64,000 nucleotides of DNA from NCBI RefSeq assembly GCF_000826685.1, contig NZ_JROO01000045.1:62001-126000 (forward strand). The letters run 5' to 3'. The translations under genes and the position numbers were made by a program. This DNA is from Streptomonospora alba. GTDB lineage: Bacteria > Actinomycetota > Actinomycetes > Streptosporangiales > Streptosporangiaceae. A model generated the notes under the pieces. It saw only the letters and a list, made by a program, of their open reading frames with translations, searched no databases and was not told the origin of the DNA. This document shows, piece after piece, positions 34,207 to 41,974 of this stretch. Every line of letters begins with the position of its first letter. Positions within the stretch are counted from its first letter, which is position 1.

Positions 34207-34650
34207 ATGACTTCCCCGCGCGAAGAACCCCAGACGTTCTATGACGCCGTAGGCGGTGAGGAAACCTTCACCCGCCTCGTCCACCGCTTCTACCAGGGCG
34301 TGGCCGACGACCCCGTCCTTCGGCCGCTCTACCCCGAAGAGGACCTCGGGCCCGCCGAGGAGCGGCTGCGCCTGTTCCTCATGCAGTACTGGGGCGGCCC
34401 CCGCACCTACAGCGATCAGCGCGGCCATCCGCGGTTGCGCATGCGCCACTCTCCGTTCCGCGTGGGCTCGCGCGAGCGCGATCACTGGCTGAGCCACATG
34501 CGCGCCGCAGTCGACGAGCTGGAGCTTCCCGAGGCGCTGGACCGCCAGCTGTGGGAGTACCTCGTCTACGCGGCCCACAGCATGGTCAACACCCCCGACG
34601 AAGCCCCGGGAGGCGAGACCCAGCTGGGCGTGCAGACGCCCCGGGAGTGA
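34207..34650 (+). CDS. glbO: Group II truncated haemoglobin
   Basis: The 147-residue protein has the truncated-globin fold: [26 protein letters not shown] at the start (Phe and Tyr of helix B), [10 protein letters not shown] with the group II Tyr-Trp pair near residue 60, the proximal-histidine stretch [10 protein letters not shown] near 78, and the [12 protein letters not shown] block with Trp G8. GlbO proteins bind O2 and have peroxidase or NO-related roles; the physiological one here is unknown. A TAGGCT hexamer ends 11 nt upstream, giving a very short leader. Confidence 0.93.
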   Translation: MTSPREEPQTFYDAVGGEETFTRLVHRFYQGVADDPVLRPLYPEEDLGPAEERLRLFLMQYWGGPRTYSDQRGHPRLRMRHSPFRVGSRERDHWLSHMRAAVDELELPEALDRQLWEYLVYAAHSMVNTPDEAPGGETQLGVQTPRE

Positions 34651-34672
34651 TCCGCGCGGTAAGCCGGGGCCG

Positions 34673-34966
34673 CTAGGTCAGCGGCTCCGCGGCACCGTTC
34701 CGGAGGCCCCGCCTGCTGCGCGCGGCTGCGGCACCACGGGTCGGCCGCGCCGGGCCCGCGCGCCCGCGGAAGGGCTCCCGGACGCCCGGTGCGGTGCGGC
34801 CGCGGCGTCTTTTGCGGGAGAGCGGCGGAAGCGACGCGTTGGCGTCCTTCGGATTGCCGCAGTACCCGCACACCTCCTCGAGATTTGGCCGGGCGCACAA
34901 CCTGCAGTCCCACCACTCGCCGGCTCTGCCGCGAGCCGGAGCATCGCGTCCGTCGAACCTCGGCAT
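34673..34966 (-). CDS. Small RanBP2-type zinc-finger protein
   Basis: The 97-residue protein holds one zinc-finger: Trp18/Trp19, then Cys21, Cys24, Asn28, Cys33 and Cys36 in a C-x2-C-x3-N-x4-C-x2-C pattern, close to the RanBP2 (zf-RanBP) class that binds RNA or protein in eukaryotes. The remaining 60 residues are basic and Arg-rich, consistent with nucleic-acid contact. The ATG at 34966 follows a GGGGACAGGG stretch. It lies 115 bp downstream of the MFS gene on the same strand and converges with glbO. Function unknown. Confidence 0.65.
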   Translation of the reverse strand: MPRFDGRDAPARGRAGEWWDCRLCARPNLEEVCGYCGNPKDANASLPPLSRKRRRGRTAPGVREPFRGRAGPARPTRGAAAARSRRGLRNGAAEPLT

Positions 34967-35081
34967 CCCTGTCCCCGTCCTCCACGCACCCCGGGTGGCG
35001 CGGAGCAGTCGACTCGCATCCCCCTGTCACGGTCCACTGCCCACAATGCGCCGATCGCACCGTCGACAACGACAGCCGTGG

Positions 35082-36320
35082 TCAAACCCGCGCCGTTGGC
35101 TTGGTCCCCCGCCGCCGGCGGATGTCGGCTGAGACCACGGCTGCCGCGGCCGTGCTGAAGGCGGCGGCTGCGGCGTAGACGGCGTCGATGCCGAACCAGG
35201 TGATCACCAGGCCCATCAGCACAGGCGTGAGCGTGTTGCTGACGGCCTGCAGGGAGTTCTGGGCGGCCATCGCGCGGCCCGCCCAGGCCATGCCGGCGGT
35301 TTCGGCCGCGGCGGTGAAGGTGAGCCCGTTGTGGCTCATCGCCAGCAGGAGGCAGATCAGCAGTAGCGGGACGGACGCGGCGGGCGCCACTGCCGCGGAG
35401 AGGGTGAGCAGCACGAGCGTCGTCGCCGCCAGCACCGCGATGACGCGCACCGGGCGCAGGCGGCTGCCGAGCCGGTCGGACAGCACTCCCAGGAACATGC
35501 GGTTCAGGGCACCGGGCACCTGCACAGCCGCGATCGCGGCGCCGGCGGCGGGGGCGGACCAGCCGTGCTGGTCGACGAGATAGACCAGCGAGTACGTCAT
35601 GAGGGAGGCCTGCGGCACACCCAGCAGCATGCTGACCCCGTGCACGCGCCAGATGGCGGCGTGCCGGTAGGGGGAGTGCGCGGCGGGTGCGGCGGCGGAG
35701 TCGGCCTGGGATCGGGGCGCTTCCCGGCGGTCGTCCGCTGCGCCGCCGGCCCCGGCGGCTCCCCTCGGAGGGCGGGCGAAGACCAGCACCAGGGGCACCA
35801 TCACCACCGCCAGGGTCGCGGGCAGCGTCATCGCCGCCACGAATCCCCAGCGCTCGGCCACCAGCGGCATCACGGCCGCCGCGCCGCCGATGCCCATGGG
35901 CTGAGCCATCTGCCGGATCCCCATGGCGAGCCCGCGCTGCCGCTCGTGGAACCACGTCATCACCAGCCGTCCGCCGGCGGCGTTCACCGGGCCGCCGGAG
36001 GCGCCCACGCACACCAGCACGGCCCCGGCGCCGATCACCCCGTCGGCGGTACCGAGCAGGCAGAGGCAGGCGGCGGTCAGCGCCAGGCTGGAGGCCATCG
36101 TGAACCGCTCGCCGTAGCGGTCGATGACCACACCCCACCCGAACAGCGTCATCAGCAGCCCCAAGGCCGGAAGCCCGGCGAGCGTCCCCGCCTGTGCCGT
36201 GCTCAGCCCGTAGGCCTCCCGCAGTTCGGGCAGCACGAACGGCACCCCGAAGAGCGCCCCCACACTCGCCACTTGGGAGACGACCGCGATACACAGGATG
36301 ACCCAACGCCTGTTCCCCAC
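35082..36320 (-). CDS. MFS transporter
   Basis: The 412-residue protein has about 12 hydrophobic helices in two halves, separated by a charged Ala/Pro loop near residues 190-225. The DRYGERFTM segment near residue 68 is the helix 2-3 loop motif of the major facilitator superfamily. Substrate is not deducible; overall it resembles the oxalate/formate-antiporter-like MFS group. The GTG start at 36320 has no ribosome site but TACGCT 6 nt upstream, suggesting a leaderless mRNA. It is followed by the zinc-finger gene. Confidence 0.88.
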   Translation of the reverse strand: MGNRRWVILCIAVVSQVASVGALFGVPFVLPELREAYGLSTAQAGTLAGLPALGLLMTLFGWGVVIDRYGERFTMASSLALTAACLCLLGTADGVIGAGAVLVCVGASGGPVNAAGGRLVMTWFHERQRGLAMGIRQMAQPMGIGGAAAVMPLVAERWGFVAAMTLPATLAVVMVPLVLVFARPPRGAAGAGGAADDRREAPRSQADSAAAPAAHSPYRHAAIWRVHGVSMLLGVPQASLMTYSLVYLVDQHGWSAPAAGAAIAAVQVPGALNRMFLGVLSDRLGSRLRPVRVIAVLAATTLVLLTLSAAVAPAASVPLLLICLLLAMSHNGLTFTAAAETAGMAWAGRAMAAQNSLQAVSNTLTPVLMGLVITWFGIDAVYAAAAAFSTAAAAVVSADIRRRRGTKPTARV

Positions 36321-36326
36321 CGGGTC

Positions 36327-36332
36327 AGCGTA
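36327..36332 (-). promoter_or_regulatory. Candidate -10 for a leaderless MFS transcript
   Basis: On the minus strand TACGCT precedes the GTG at 36320 by 6 nt, the spacing expected for transcription to start at the initiation codon. Confidence 0.5.
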
Positions 36333-36401
36333 GTGATCACTGTTGACCGCCGAAGGGGCGGGGAGTGGGGGACGGGCCGAGCACGGGCCGCAAGGCGGCA
36401 G

Positions 36402-36433
36402 TGTGGCGCGGCGGCCGCGGCCGCCGCGCCACA
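36402..36433 (-). terminator. Xylanase terminator: 32-nt perfect palindrome
   Basis: The segment from TGTGGCGCGG to CCGCGCCACA is a perfect 32-nt palindrome, about 66 nt after the xylanase stop. It would form a strong hairpin in either RNA strand. Confidence 0.6.
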
Positions 36434-36499
36434 GGTGCTGTGTTTCAGGGGGTGGAGGAGAAGCCGGTCAGCCGGCGGCCCTCAGGGGGACGGCGGCGG

Positions 36500-37183
36500 T
36501 CATCCGCTCACCGTGATGTCGGAGTTGCCGCTGCTCTGGTATCCCTCGGTCGCCAGAATCATGTAGTAGCTGAAGCTGCCCAGGTTCATGCCGAGGCCGC
36601 CCCATCCGTCGAAGTGGTTGCCGGTGGTGATGGTGCCTCCCGTCCTCCTCGACTGGCGGACGCTCCAGAACTGGGGGAAGGTCGCCGTGCCTTCGACGGA
36701 GGGCGCGTCGTAGCGCATCGTCCGGTAGACGTCGTAGGTGGCGCCGTCGCTGTTGACGGTGCCCTGGTACTCGCCGTCGGGCCGGTAGGTGCCCCAGTTG
36801 TCGACGATGTAGTACTCCACGAGCGGGTCCGACGTCCATCCGTAGAGGCACAGGTATCCGTTGCCGGAGGGGTTGAAGCTGCCCGAGTAGTTCACCCTCC
36901 TGCGTCCGCCGTTGCTCCAGCCTTTGCCGCAGACGAAGTTCCCGGTGTCGCTCCACGACATCCGGTAGCTCCCGCCGGACGACAGCGTCATGGAGACCGA
37001 CCCGCCGCCGTCGGACCAGAACGAGTAGTAGTAGCCGTTGTGGGTGCCGGTCTGGTTGGAGGTGATGGTCGTGTCGGCGCTGGCGGTGCCGGGCACCATC
37101 CCCGCGGGCACGGCCAGCGCCAATGCGCCGGCGCCGCCGATCAATCTCCTTCGGCTCACCGCGTGGTCTCGGGGGTCGTCCAT
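36500..37183 (-). CDS. Secreted GH11 endo-1,4-beta-xylanase
   Basis: The 227-residue protein begins with a twin-arginine signal (SRRRLIGG at residues 9-16, hydrophobic stretch, cleavage near GTASA at 36). The remaining 190 residues are a GH11 jelly-roll: nucleophile Glu123 in [10 protein letters not shown] and acid/base Glu213 in ATEGYQSSG, with the typical DGGGSVS and GKGWSNGG blocks. It hydrolyses the xylan backbone outside the cell. There is no carbohydrate-binding module. AAGGAGGAAG precedes the ATG at 37183. Two GAAACCTTTC-type sites lie upstream of its candidate promoter. Confidence 0.95.
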   Translation of the reverse strand: MDDPRDHAVSRRRLIGGAGALALAVPAGMVPGTASADTTITSNQTGTHNGYYYSFWSDGGGSVSMTLSSGGSYRMSWSDTGNFVCGKGWSNGGRRRVNYSGSFNPSGNGYLCLYGWTSDPLVEYYIVDNWGTYRPDGEYQGTVNSDGATYDVYRTMRYDAPSVEGTATFPQFWSVRQSRRTGGTITTGNHFDGWGGLGMNLGSFSYYMILATEGYQSSGNSDITVSG

Positions 37184-37377
37184 GGGTGCTTCCTCCTTGT
37201 CGGAGCCTGTGGGGGCAGGTGGCGACAGCCCGGAAGGGCTGCCTGCGGCCAGAGGACGGCCGCGATGCGTCCGGTTCCGACGAAACGGCAGGACCGATCG
37301 TCGTGCGGCGAAACCGCGGGGCCGGATCGCAGTAGGTCTTCTGATCGACGACGGGTGTATGCGGTTTCGCGACAGAC

Positions 37378-37407
37378 AGTGTTGGCCCGCGTTCACCGGG
37401 TTGTCAA
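37378..37407 (-). promoter_or_regulatory. Candidate xylanase promoter
   Basis: Minus-strand TTGACA (37407-37402), a perfect -35, and AACACT (37383-37378) are separated by 18 bp. The first palindromic site lies just upstream of the -35. Confidence 0.5.
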
Positions 37408-37415
37408 TATGTTCC

Positions 37416-37428
37416 GGAAACCTTTCGG
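37416..37428 (-). promoter_or_regulatory. Candidate xylanase operator 1
   Basis: GGAAACCTTTCGG contains the inverted repeat GAAA-CC-TTTC, 9 bp upstream of the predicted -35. It shares a 16-nt identical string with the site at 37569. Its form recalls the CGAAA...TTTCG inverted repeats known upstream of Streptomyces xylanase genes. Confidence 0.5.
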
Positions 37429-37568
37429 AAACTCGGCCGTTGATCAGGAGTTCCTTGAGCAGATTTTCGCGCCGGACCTCCGTGCCGCGCGCCCGGCTCG
37501 CGCGGCGGGGTGTCGCGCTGGCGGTGGGAAGTGCCCGTCCGGCAATCCGGATGCGCGGGGAAAGTTGT

Positions 37569-37580
37569 CGAAACCTTTCG
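37569..37580 (-). promoter_or_regulatory. Candidate xylanase operator 2
   Basis: CGAAACCTTTCG is a perfect CGAAA-CC-TTTCG inverted repeat, 153 bp further upstream than operator 1. Two such sites could allow a LacI-type repressor to loop DNA. Confidence 0.5.
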
Positions 37581-37850
37581 GAAACCGTTGGTCGGCGCCA
37601 TGCCGTGCCCGGCATCATGGGGAACCGCAGGAGGGGTGCGTCGAACGTTTCGGGCGCCGCGCGGCTCGTGCTGCGCGGGCCTGCGGCCGCGTCCGCAGAT
37701 CCGGGCCGAGCGCTCCATCGGTGCGTGCCGCGGCCCGCCCCTCAGGCCGGGCGCCGTCGCCTGTGAACCGGCGGCGGGCGCCGGTCGGTGCGACGGGAGC
37801 GTGCGCCAGCCGCGAGGCGCGGCACGCCTACAGCGGCGAGGCCGCGGTGG

Positions 37851-37871
37851 CCCCGGGCGGTGCTCCCGGGG
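37851..37871 (-). terminator. Thioesterase gene terminator hairpin
   Basis: CCCCGGG and CCCGGGG form a perfect 7-bp stem with a 7-nt loop immediately after the stop codon of the thioesterase gene. Confidence 0.45.
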
Positions 37872-37879
37872 CGGGCCGC

Positions 37880-38341
37880 CTACTTCTCCGGGAGCAGGAA
37901 GCCGTTGAGGTAGTCGCGCTCGGCCTGGTCGAGGCGGCGCACGGACTGGTCCCCGGTGTCGTAGCCGACGAGGACCGAGACCGCGCGAGCGTAGACGTTG
38001 TCGTCGTCGCAGATCTCGTAGGCGATCCGGAAGCTGGCGTGGCGGACCTCGGTCACCCAGGTCTCCACGCGGATCGGGTCGTGCCGCATGAGGATCGGTT
38101 TCAGATAGTCGATCTCGTGGCGGGCCACGACCAGGCCGCCCAGCATCCCGTGGCGCTCCGGCCCGAAGTCCGGCCGCAGGAAGGCGATGCGGGCGTCCTC
38201 GAGGTAGGTCAGCATCCGCACGTTGTTGACGTGGTTGAGCGGGTCCAGGTCGGCGAAGCGCACCTGTGCGTGGAACACGTGCCGACGCGGCCCCTCTGCA
38301 GCCGTCTGCGACACATCCGCCTGCGTAGCGGCCTCCGCCAC
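37880..38341 (-). CDS. Hotdog-fold acyl-CoA thioesterase
   Basis: The 153-residue protein is a 4HBT-type thioesterase: QVRFADLDPLNHVNNVRML near residue 25 carries the catalytic aspartate and the HVNN helix start, and VRHASFRIAYEI and RAVSVLVGYD follow. Such enzymes hydrolyse acyl-CoA thioesters in the cytoplasm; chain preference is not deducible. The GTG at 38341 has a GGAGGG site 9 nt upstream. It lies 110 bp downstream of the prolyl oligopeptidase gene, but a strong hairpin separates them. Confidence 0.9.
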   Translation of the reverse strand: MAEAATQADVSQTAAEGPRRHVFHAQVRFADLDPLNHVNNVRMLTYLEDARIAFLRPDFGPERHGMLGGLVVARHEIDYLKPILMRHDPIRVETWVTEVRHASFRIAYEICDDDNVYARAVSVLVGYDTGDQSVRRLDQAERDYLNGFLLPEK

Positions 38342-38406
38342 GGTGATCCACCCTCCCGAAAGACGCGTCCGGGCGCCTGCCCGTCTGCTCACGCTATCGG
38401 CCGACA

Positions 38407-38439
38407 CCGGCCGCACCGCCGTCGGGGCGGTGCGGCCGG
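38407..38439 (-). terminator. Prolyl oligopeptidase gene terminator
   Basis: CCGGCCGCACCGCC (38407-38420) pairs perfectly with GGCGGTGCGGCCGG (38426-38439) over a 5-nt loop, 12 nt after the stop codon. Confidence 0.65.
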
Positions 38440-38451
38440 AGGTGCCGTCGG

Positions 38452-40560
38452 TCACTCCGCGGCGGTCGCCAGTCCCGTGTGGTGGGCCAGGAACGCCAAC
38501 TGGTCGGCGCTGAGGCTGACCGTGCGCGAGACCGCGCGCGAGCTGTGGCCGACCTCGGACTCCCGACGCAGCAGAACGGGCCGGTCCTCCAGCGGGACGC
38601 TCGTGGCGTGCTGCAAGGCCGCGCACATCTTGCGGGCATGCAGGGGATCGACGCGGGTGTCGTTGTCGAAGACGGTGAACAGCGTCGCCGGATACGCCGT
38701 GCCCTCGGCCACCCGGTGGTAGGGAGAGTAGGCCAGGAGCCAGGCCAGCTCCTCGGGGACCTCGGCGCTGCCGTACTCCCACGTCCACAGGGCGCCCAGA
38801 CCGAAGCGCTCGTAGCGCACCATGTCCAGTAGCGGGGCCGAGCACACCGCCGCGGCGAACAGGTCGGGGCGCTGGGTGATCGCCGCGCCCACCAGCAGAC
38901 CGCCGTTGCTGCCGCCCATCACCGCAAGCCGGTCCGGCGCCGTGCGGCCGCTGTCGATCAGGTGCTCGGCCGCCGCGGCGCAGTCGTCGAAGACGTTCTG
39001 CTTGGCGCCGAGCATTCCCGTCCGGTGCCAGTCCTCGCCCTCCTCAAGGCCGCCGCGCAGGTTCGCCACCGCGTAGACGCCGCCGGCGCGCACCCAGCTC
39101 AGCGCGGTCGCCGAGTAGCCCGGCGTCATGGAGATCCGGAACCCGCCGTAGCCGTAGAGGATCGCCGGGCGCGGCCGTACCTCGCCGGCGGGGGAGACCA
39201 CCAGCATGCGCACCTGTGTGCCGTCGCGCGAGGTGAACGCCAGTTGCTCGGTGCGCACGTCGGGCACCTCGGGCGCGCCCGGCGCCGAGGCCCACAGCGA
39301 CACCCCGCCGGTGCGCGCGTCGTAGGAGTAGACGGCCGGCGGCGAGGCCGTGTCGCTGTAGCCGAACCAGGCCTCGTGGCCGCCCTCGGGCCGCACCATG
39401 AGCCCGCCGACCGACCCCAGGCCCGGCAGCTCCACCGCACCGCGTCGTTCGCCGGTCACCAGGCTGTGCACGGTGACCTCGCTGATCGCGTGCCGCCGCC
39501 AGGAGACCAGCAGCCGGGCCTCGTCCAGTTCCGGCCCGTCCAGAACGGCGAAGTCCATCATCACCGCGTCCGGGTCGGAGGCCACCAGGGTGCGCCAGTG
39601 GTCGGGGCCGGGCGCGTCCGGGTCGGCCACGCACAGCCGCCCGCGCGGTGCGTCGCGATCGGTGAAGACGTACAGCCGTCCGTCGCGGCCCACCGACGGC
39701 AGCGCGTCGGCGTCGGCCCCCTCCTGGACCCCGACGAAGCGCGGGCGTTCCCAGCCGTTCTCGGCGAGGTCGGCGATCCAGGCGTCGTTGCACGCCGACG
39801 TGCCCTTGGCGGCCGTCAGCACCAGCCAGCGCCCGTCCCGGCTGACCTGGAGGCCGTAGTGCTCGGTCATGTCCCGGCCCTGGCCGAAGACGAGCACGTC
39901 CTGCTCGGTGGGCGTGCCGACCCGGTGGAGGTAGACGCGTCGGTGGTACTGCTCCTCGCCTTCGGGGACCTCGCCCGGCGGCAGGCGGCGTACGTAGTAG
40001 AACGCCTCGCCGCCGGGCAGCCAGGCCACCGGGGAGTAGCGGCACCGGTCGACGGGCCCGTCCACGATCTCGCCGGTGGCGATGTCCAGCACCCGCAGCA
40101 GCGACTCCTCGTCTCCGCCCGCCGAGAGCTGATAGGCCAGCCGCCGTCCCTCGTGGTCGGGGCGCCAGGAGTCCAGCGTGGTGTCGCCGCCGGGGTCCAG
40201 CGCGGTCGGGTCGATCAGCGCGCGTTCCACGGGCGTGCCGTCGGGACCCGGTTCGGCCGCGTACAGGACGCCGTGCTCCTGCTCGCCCGTGCGCCGCATG
40301 AACAGGCACAGCTCGCCCCGCCGGCTGGGCGCGCCGACGAACCCCGCTCCCAGCAGCTCCCGGACGTCGGCGGCGAAGCGCTCGCGCCCGCCCCAGCGCG
40401 CCGCCTGCGCGCTGAACAGCGCGTCCTGGGCGGCGCTCCATTCCTTGGTGTGCGGGGAGCGGGGGTCCTCCAGCCAGCGGTAGGGGTCGGCGACGCGGTA
40501 GCCGTACAGGTCCTCCTGGCAACCGGTGCGCTCGGCAGCGGGGTAGCGGGGTTCAGGCAT
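38452..40560 (-). CDS. Prolyl oligopeptidase (S9A family)
   Basis: The 702-residue protein has the S9A layout: an N-terminal YGYRVADPYRWLED segment, a beta-propeller part, and a C-terminal alpha/beta-hydrolase domain with catalytic Ser in GGSNGGLLVG, Asp in FDNDTRVDP and His in EVGHSSR. GYGGFRISMTPGYS and NLRGG blocks are typical. It cleaves short peptides after proline. No signal peptide is present, so it is cytoplasmic. The ATG at 40560 is used; a GTG three codons upstream is possible. It is divergent from the small ORF/HNH operon. Confidence 0.94.
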   Translation of the reverse strand: MPEPRYPAAERTGCQEDLYGYRVADPYRWLEDPRSPHTKEWSAAQDALFSAQAARWGGRERFAADVRELLGAGFVGAPSRRGELCLFMRRTGEQEHGVLYAAEPGPDGTPVERALIDPTALDPGGDTTLDSWRPDHEGRRLAYQLSAGGDEESLLRVLDIATGEIVDGPVDRCRYSPVAWLPGGEAFYYVRRLPPGEVPEGEEQYHRRVYLHRVGTPTEQDVLVFGQGRDMTEHYGLQVSRDGRWLVLTAAKGTSACNDAWIADLAENGWERPRFVGVQEGADADALPSVGRDGRLYVFTDRDAPRGRLCVADPDAPGPDHWRTLVASDPDAVMMDFAVLDGPELDEARLLVSWRRHAISEVTVHSLVTGERRGAVELPGLGSVGGLMVRPEGGHEAWFGYSDTASPPAVYSYDARTGGVSLWASAPGAPEVPDVRTEQLAFTSRDGTQVRMLVVSPAGEVRPRPAILYGYGGFRISMTPGYSATALSWVRAGGVYAVANLRGGLEEGEDWHRTGMLGAKQNVFDDCAAAAEHLIDSGRTAPDRLAVMGGSNGGLLVGAAITQRPDLFAAAVCSAPLLDMVRYERFGLGALWTWEYGSAEVPEELAWLLAYSPYHRVAEGTAYPATLFTVFDNDTRVDPLHARKMCAALQHATSVPLEDRPVLLRRESEVGHSSRAVSRTVSLSADQLAFLAHHTGLATAAE

Positions 40561-40740
40561 GGCCAGAACTCTATCGGCCGCGCGCGGCGCGCCTCGGACG
40601 TCGCCGGACACCCGCGGATGATCATGGATCACCCGGTGGTTTTCGTCGCCTGCGCAGAATTAGGGTGGCGACGGAGCGGTCTGACCACGCAAACTGAATG
40701 CGGGACGTTACTCGGCGGGAACCACCCACGGGAGGTCCGT

Positions 40741-40860
40741 GTGGCAACGCGAACACCACCGGTCATACGGCCGGTCGACAAGGAGGCCTCCTGGCTGGCC
40801 GACAGGCTTGCCGGGGATGAGACACGGCCGCTCGCTCCGGCGGCTGAGGAGCAGCTGTGA
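40741..40860 (+). CDS. 39-residue ORF translationally coupled to the HNH gene
   Basis: A GTG-initiated 39-codon frame with a GGGAGGT ribosome site a few nt upstream ends in a TGA that overlaps the GTG of the HNH gene (GTGA at 40857-40860). The product is hydrophilic and mildly acidic, with a DKEASWLADRLAGDE central helix and no known motif. The good ribosome site plus the 4-nt overlap argue for real translation, either as a functional microprotein or as a leader that controls HNH translation. Recognisable homologues are not known to me. Confidence 0.55.
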   Translation: MATRTPPVIRPVDKEASWLADRLAGDETRPLAPAAEEQL

Positions 40861-41402
40861 ACAGCGCACGCAGCACGGAGGGCGACACAGTACACCGCCA
40901 CGTGCTGCTGCTCAACGCGAGCTACGAACCACTGACGACATTACCGCTGCGCCGGGCGATCCTGCTCGTGCTGCGGGAGAAGGCCGAAGTGGTGCACGGC
41001 GACGCCCGCGGCACCGCACTGCACTCGGCCACCACGGCGCTGTCGGTGCCCTCGGTCATCCGGCTCCGACGCTACATCAGGGTGCCCTACCGGCGCCGCG
41101 TCCCTCTGACGCGGGTGGCCCTGATGAGGCGCGACGGCAGCCACTGCGCCTACTGCGGGAAGCGGGCCGAGACCATCGACCACGTCATACCCCGCAGCCG
41201 CGGCGGTGCGCACGTCTGGGAGAACGTAGTGGCCTCCTGCAAAACGTGCAACCACCGCAAGGCCGATCGGCTGCTGGACGAGCTCGGGTGGAAGCTGAAC
41301 GTGACACCCACCGTCCCCCGCGGGTTGCACTGGCGGCTCATCAACGGCGAGAACCACGGCGACCCCCAGTGGGCGCCGTACATGGCGCGCGTGGCGGCCT
41401 GA
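40857..41402 (+). CDS. HNH endonuclease family protein
   Basis: The 181-residue protein has an N-terminal LLLNASYEPL segment, a basic RLRRYIRVPYRRRVPL stretch and a C-terminal HNH domain: CAYCGK (zinc Cys pair) near residue 98, the catalytic TIDHVIPRSRGG near 109, an ENVVASCKTCNHRKADR block with the second Cys pair and His. This is a widespread single-copy actinobacterial HNH protein, probably a nuclease of housekeeping or repair type rather than a restriction enzyme. Its start overlaps the 39-codon ORF. Confidence 0.9.
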   Translation: MNSARSTEGDTVHRHVLLLNASYEPLTTLPLRRAILLVLREKAEVVHGDARGTALHSATTALSVPSVIRLRRYIRVPYRRRVPLTRVALMRRDGSHCAYCGKRAETIDHVIPRSRGGAHVWENVVASCKTCNHRKADRLLDELGWKLNVTPTVPRGLHWRLINGENHGDPQWAPYMARVAA

Positions 41403-41485
41403 GGCAGGTCCGCCGCCCGGTGCCGCCGCCTCGGGGCGGACGCGGGCGACGGGGTCTCAGACGATCCGCCCGGTGGGCGGAGCGG

Positions 41486-41529
41486 GCGCCCGGCGGCGGG
41501 CCTGACGGGTCCCACCCGCCGCCGGGCGC
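41486..41529 (+). terminator. HNH gene terminator
   Basis: GCGCCCGGCGGCGGG (41486-41500) pairs perfectly with CCCGCCGCCGGGCGC (41515-41529) over a 14-nt loop, 84 nt after the HNH stop and just before the -10 of the next gene. Confidence 0.65.
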
Positions 41530-41543
41530 TTATCCTAGTGCGC

Positions 41544-41747
41544 ATGCCACGCTATGAGTTCCGCTGCCGCGAATGCGGCGAGACGTTCGAGCGATCCCGC
41601 CCGATGGCGGAGTCCGCCGAGCCCGCCGCGTGCTCCCGCGGGCACGACGACACCGTCAAGCTGCTGTCCACCGTCGCCGTGGGGGGTGTGGCCGAGGCGC
41701 CCGCGGCCCCCGGCGGGTGCTGCGGCGGAGGCTGCTGCGGCGGGTGA
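41544..41747 (+). CDS. FmdB-type zinc-ribbon protein
   Basis: The 67-residue protein opens with PRYEFRCRECGETFE, the FmdB/CxxC_CxxC_SSSS zinc ribbon, with the second metal site reduced to a single Cys and His in ACSRGH. The C-terminus is a GGCCGGGCCGG run that could bind metal. Function in the family is a putative regulatory one. No ribosome site is visible; TATCCT (41531-41536) lies 7 nt before the ATG, so a leaderless mRNA is likely. Confidence 0.85.
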   Translation: MPRYEFRCRECGETFERSRPMAESAEPAACSRGHDDTVKLLSTVAVGGVAEAPAAPGGCCGGGCCGG

Positions 41748-41783
41748 TGCGGCCGGCGGGGCGGTAGCCCCTGTCGTGCAGGA

Positions 41784-41813
41784 GCGTCCCCGGGGCCCGC
41801 GCCCCGGGGACGC
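41784..41813. terminator. Bidirectional terminator between fmdB-like gene and ilvD
   Basis: GCGTCCCCGGGGC (41784-41796) pairs perfectly with GCCCCGGGGACGC (41801-41813) over a CCGC loop. It lies between two convergent genes and would work in both directions. Confidence 0.65.
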
Positions 41814-41974
41814 CACCGCAGAAACCCGCGGCAAGGGGCGCAGCGCGCCCCGCGCGAGCGCGCTCGCCGTCCCTTCGTCGGCCCGCCGTGCGTGGGCCCC
41901 TCCGGGACCACCGGCCCCAGGGAAACCAGGAGGACGCCTGACGGCATCGCGGACGGGCGGAGCCCTCCGCCCCT

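Larger units (their letters stand above)
37184..37879. other. 696-bp non-coding region upstream of the xylanase gene
   Basis: No credible gene is seen. The part next to the xylanase holds a candidate promoter (37378-37407) and two related palindromic sites (37416-37428 and 37569-37580). The far end holds the thioesterase terminator hairpin. The leader from the predicted start to the xylanase ATG would be about 190 nt. Confidence 0.6.

Noticed and set aside
40857-41402. HNH gene as part of a restriction-modification or phage-defence island
   Set aside because: No methyltransferase, helicase or defence-type partner is adjacent; the gene is of a common housekeeping-like actinobacterial type.
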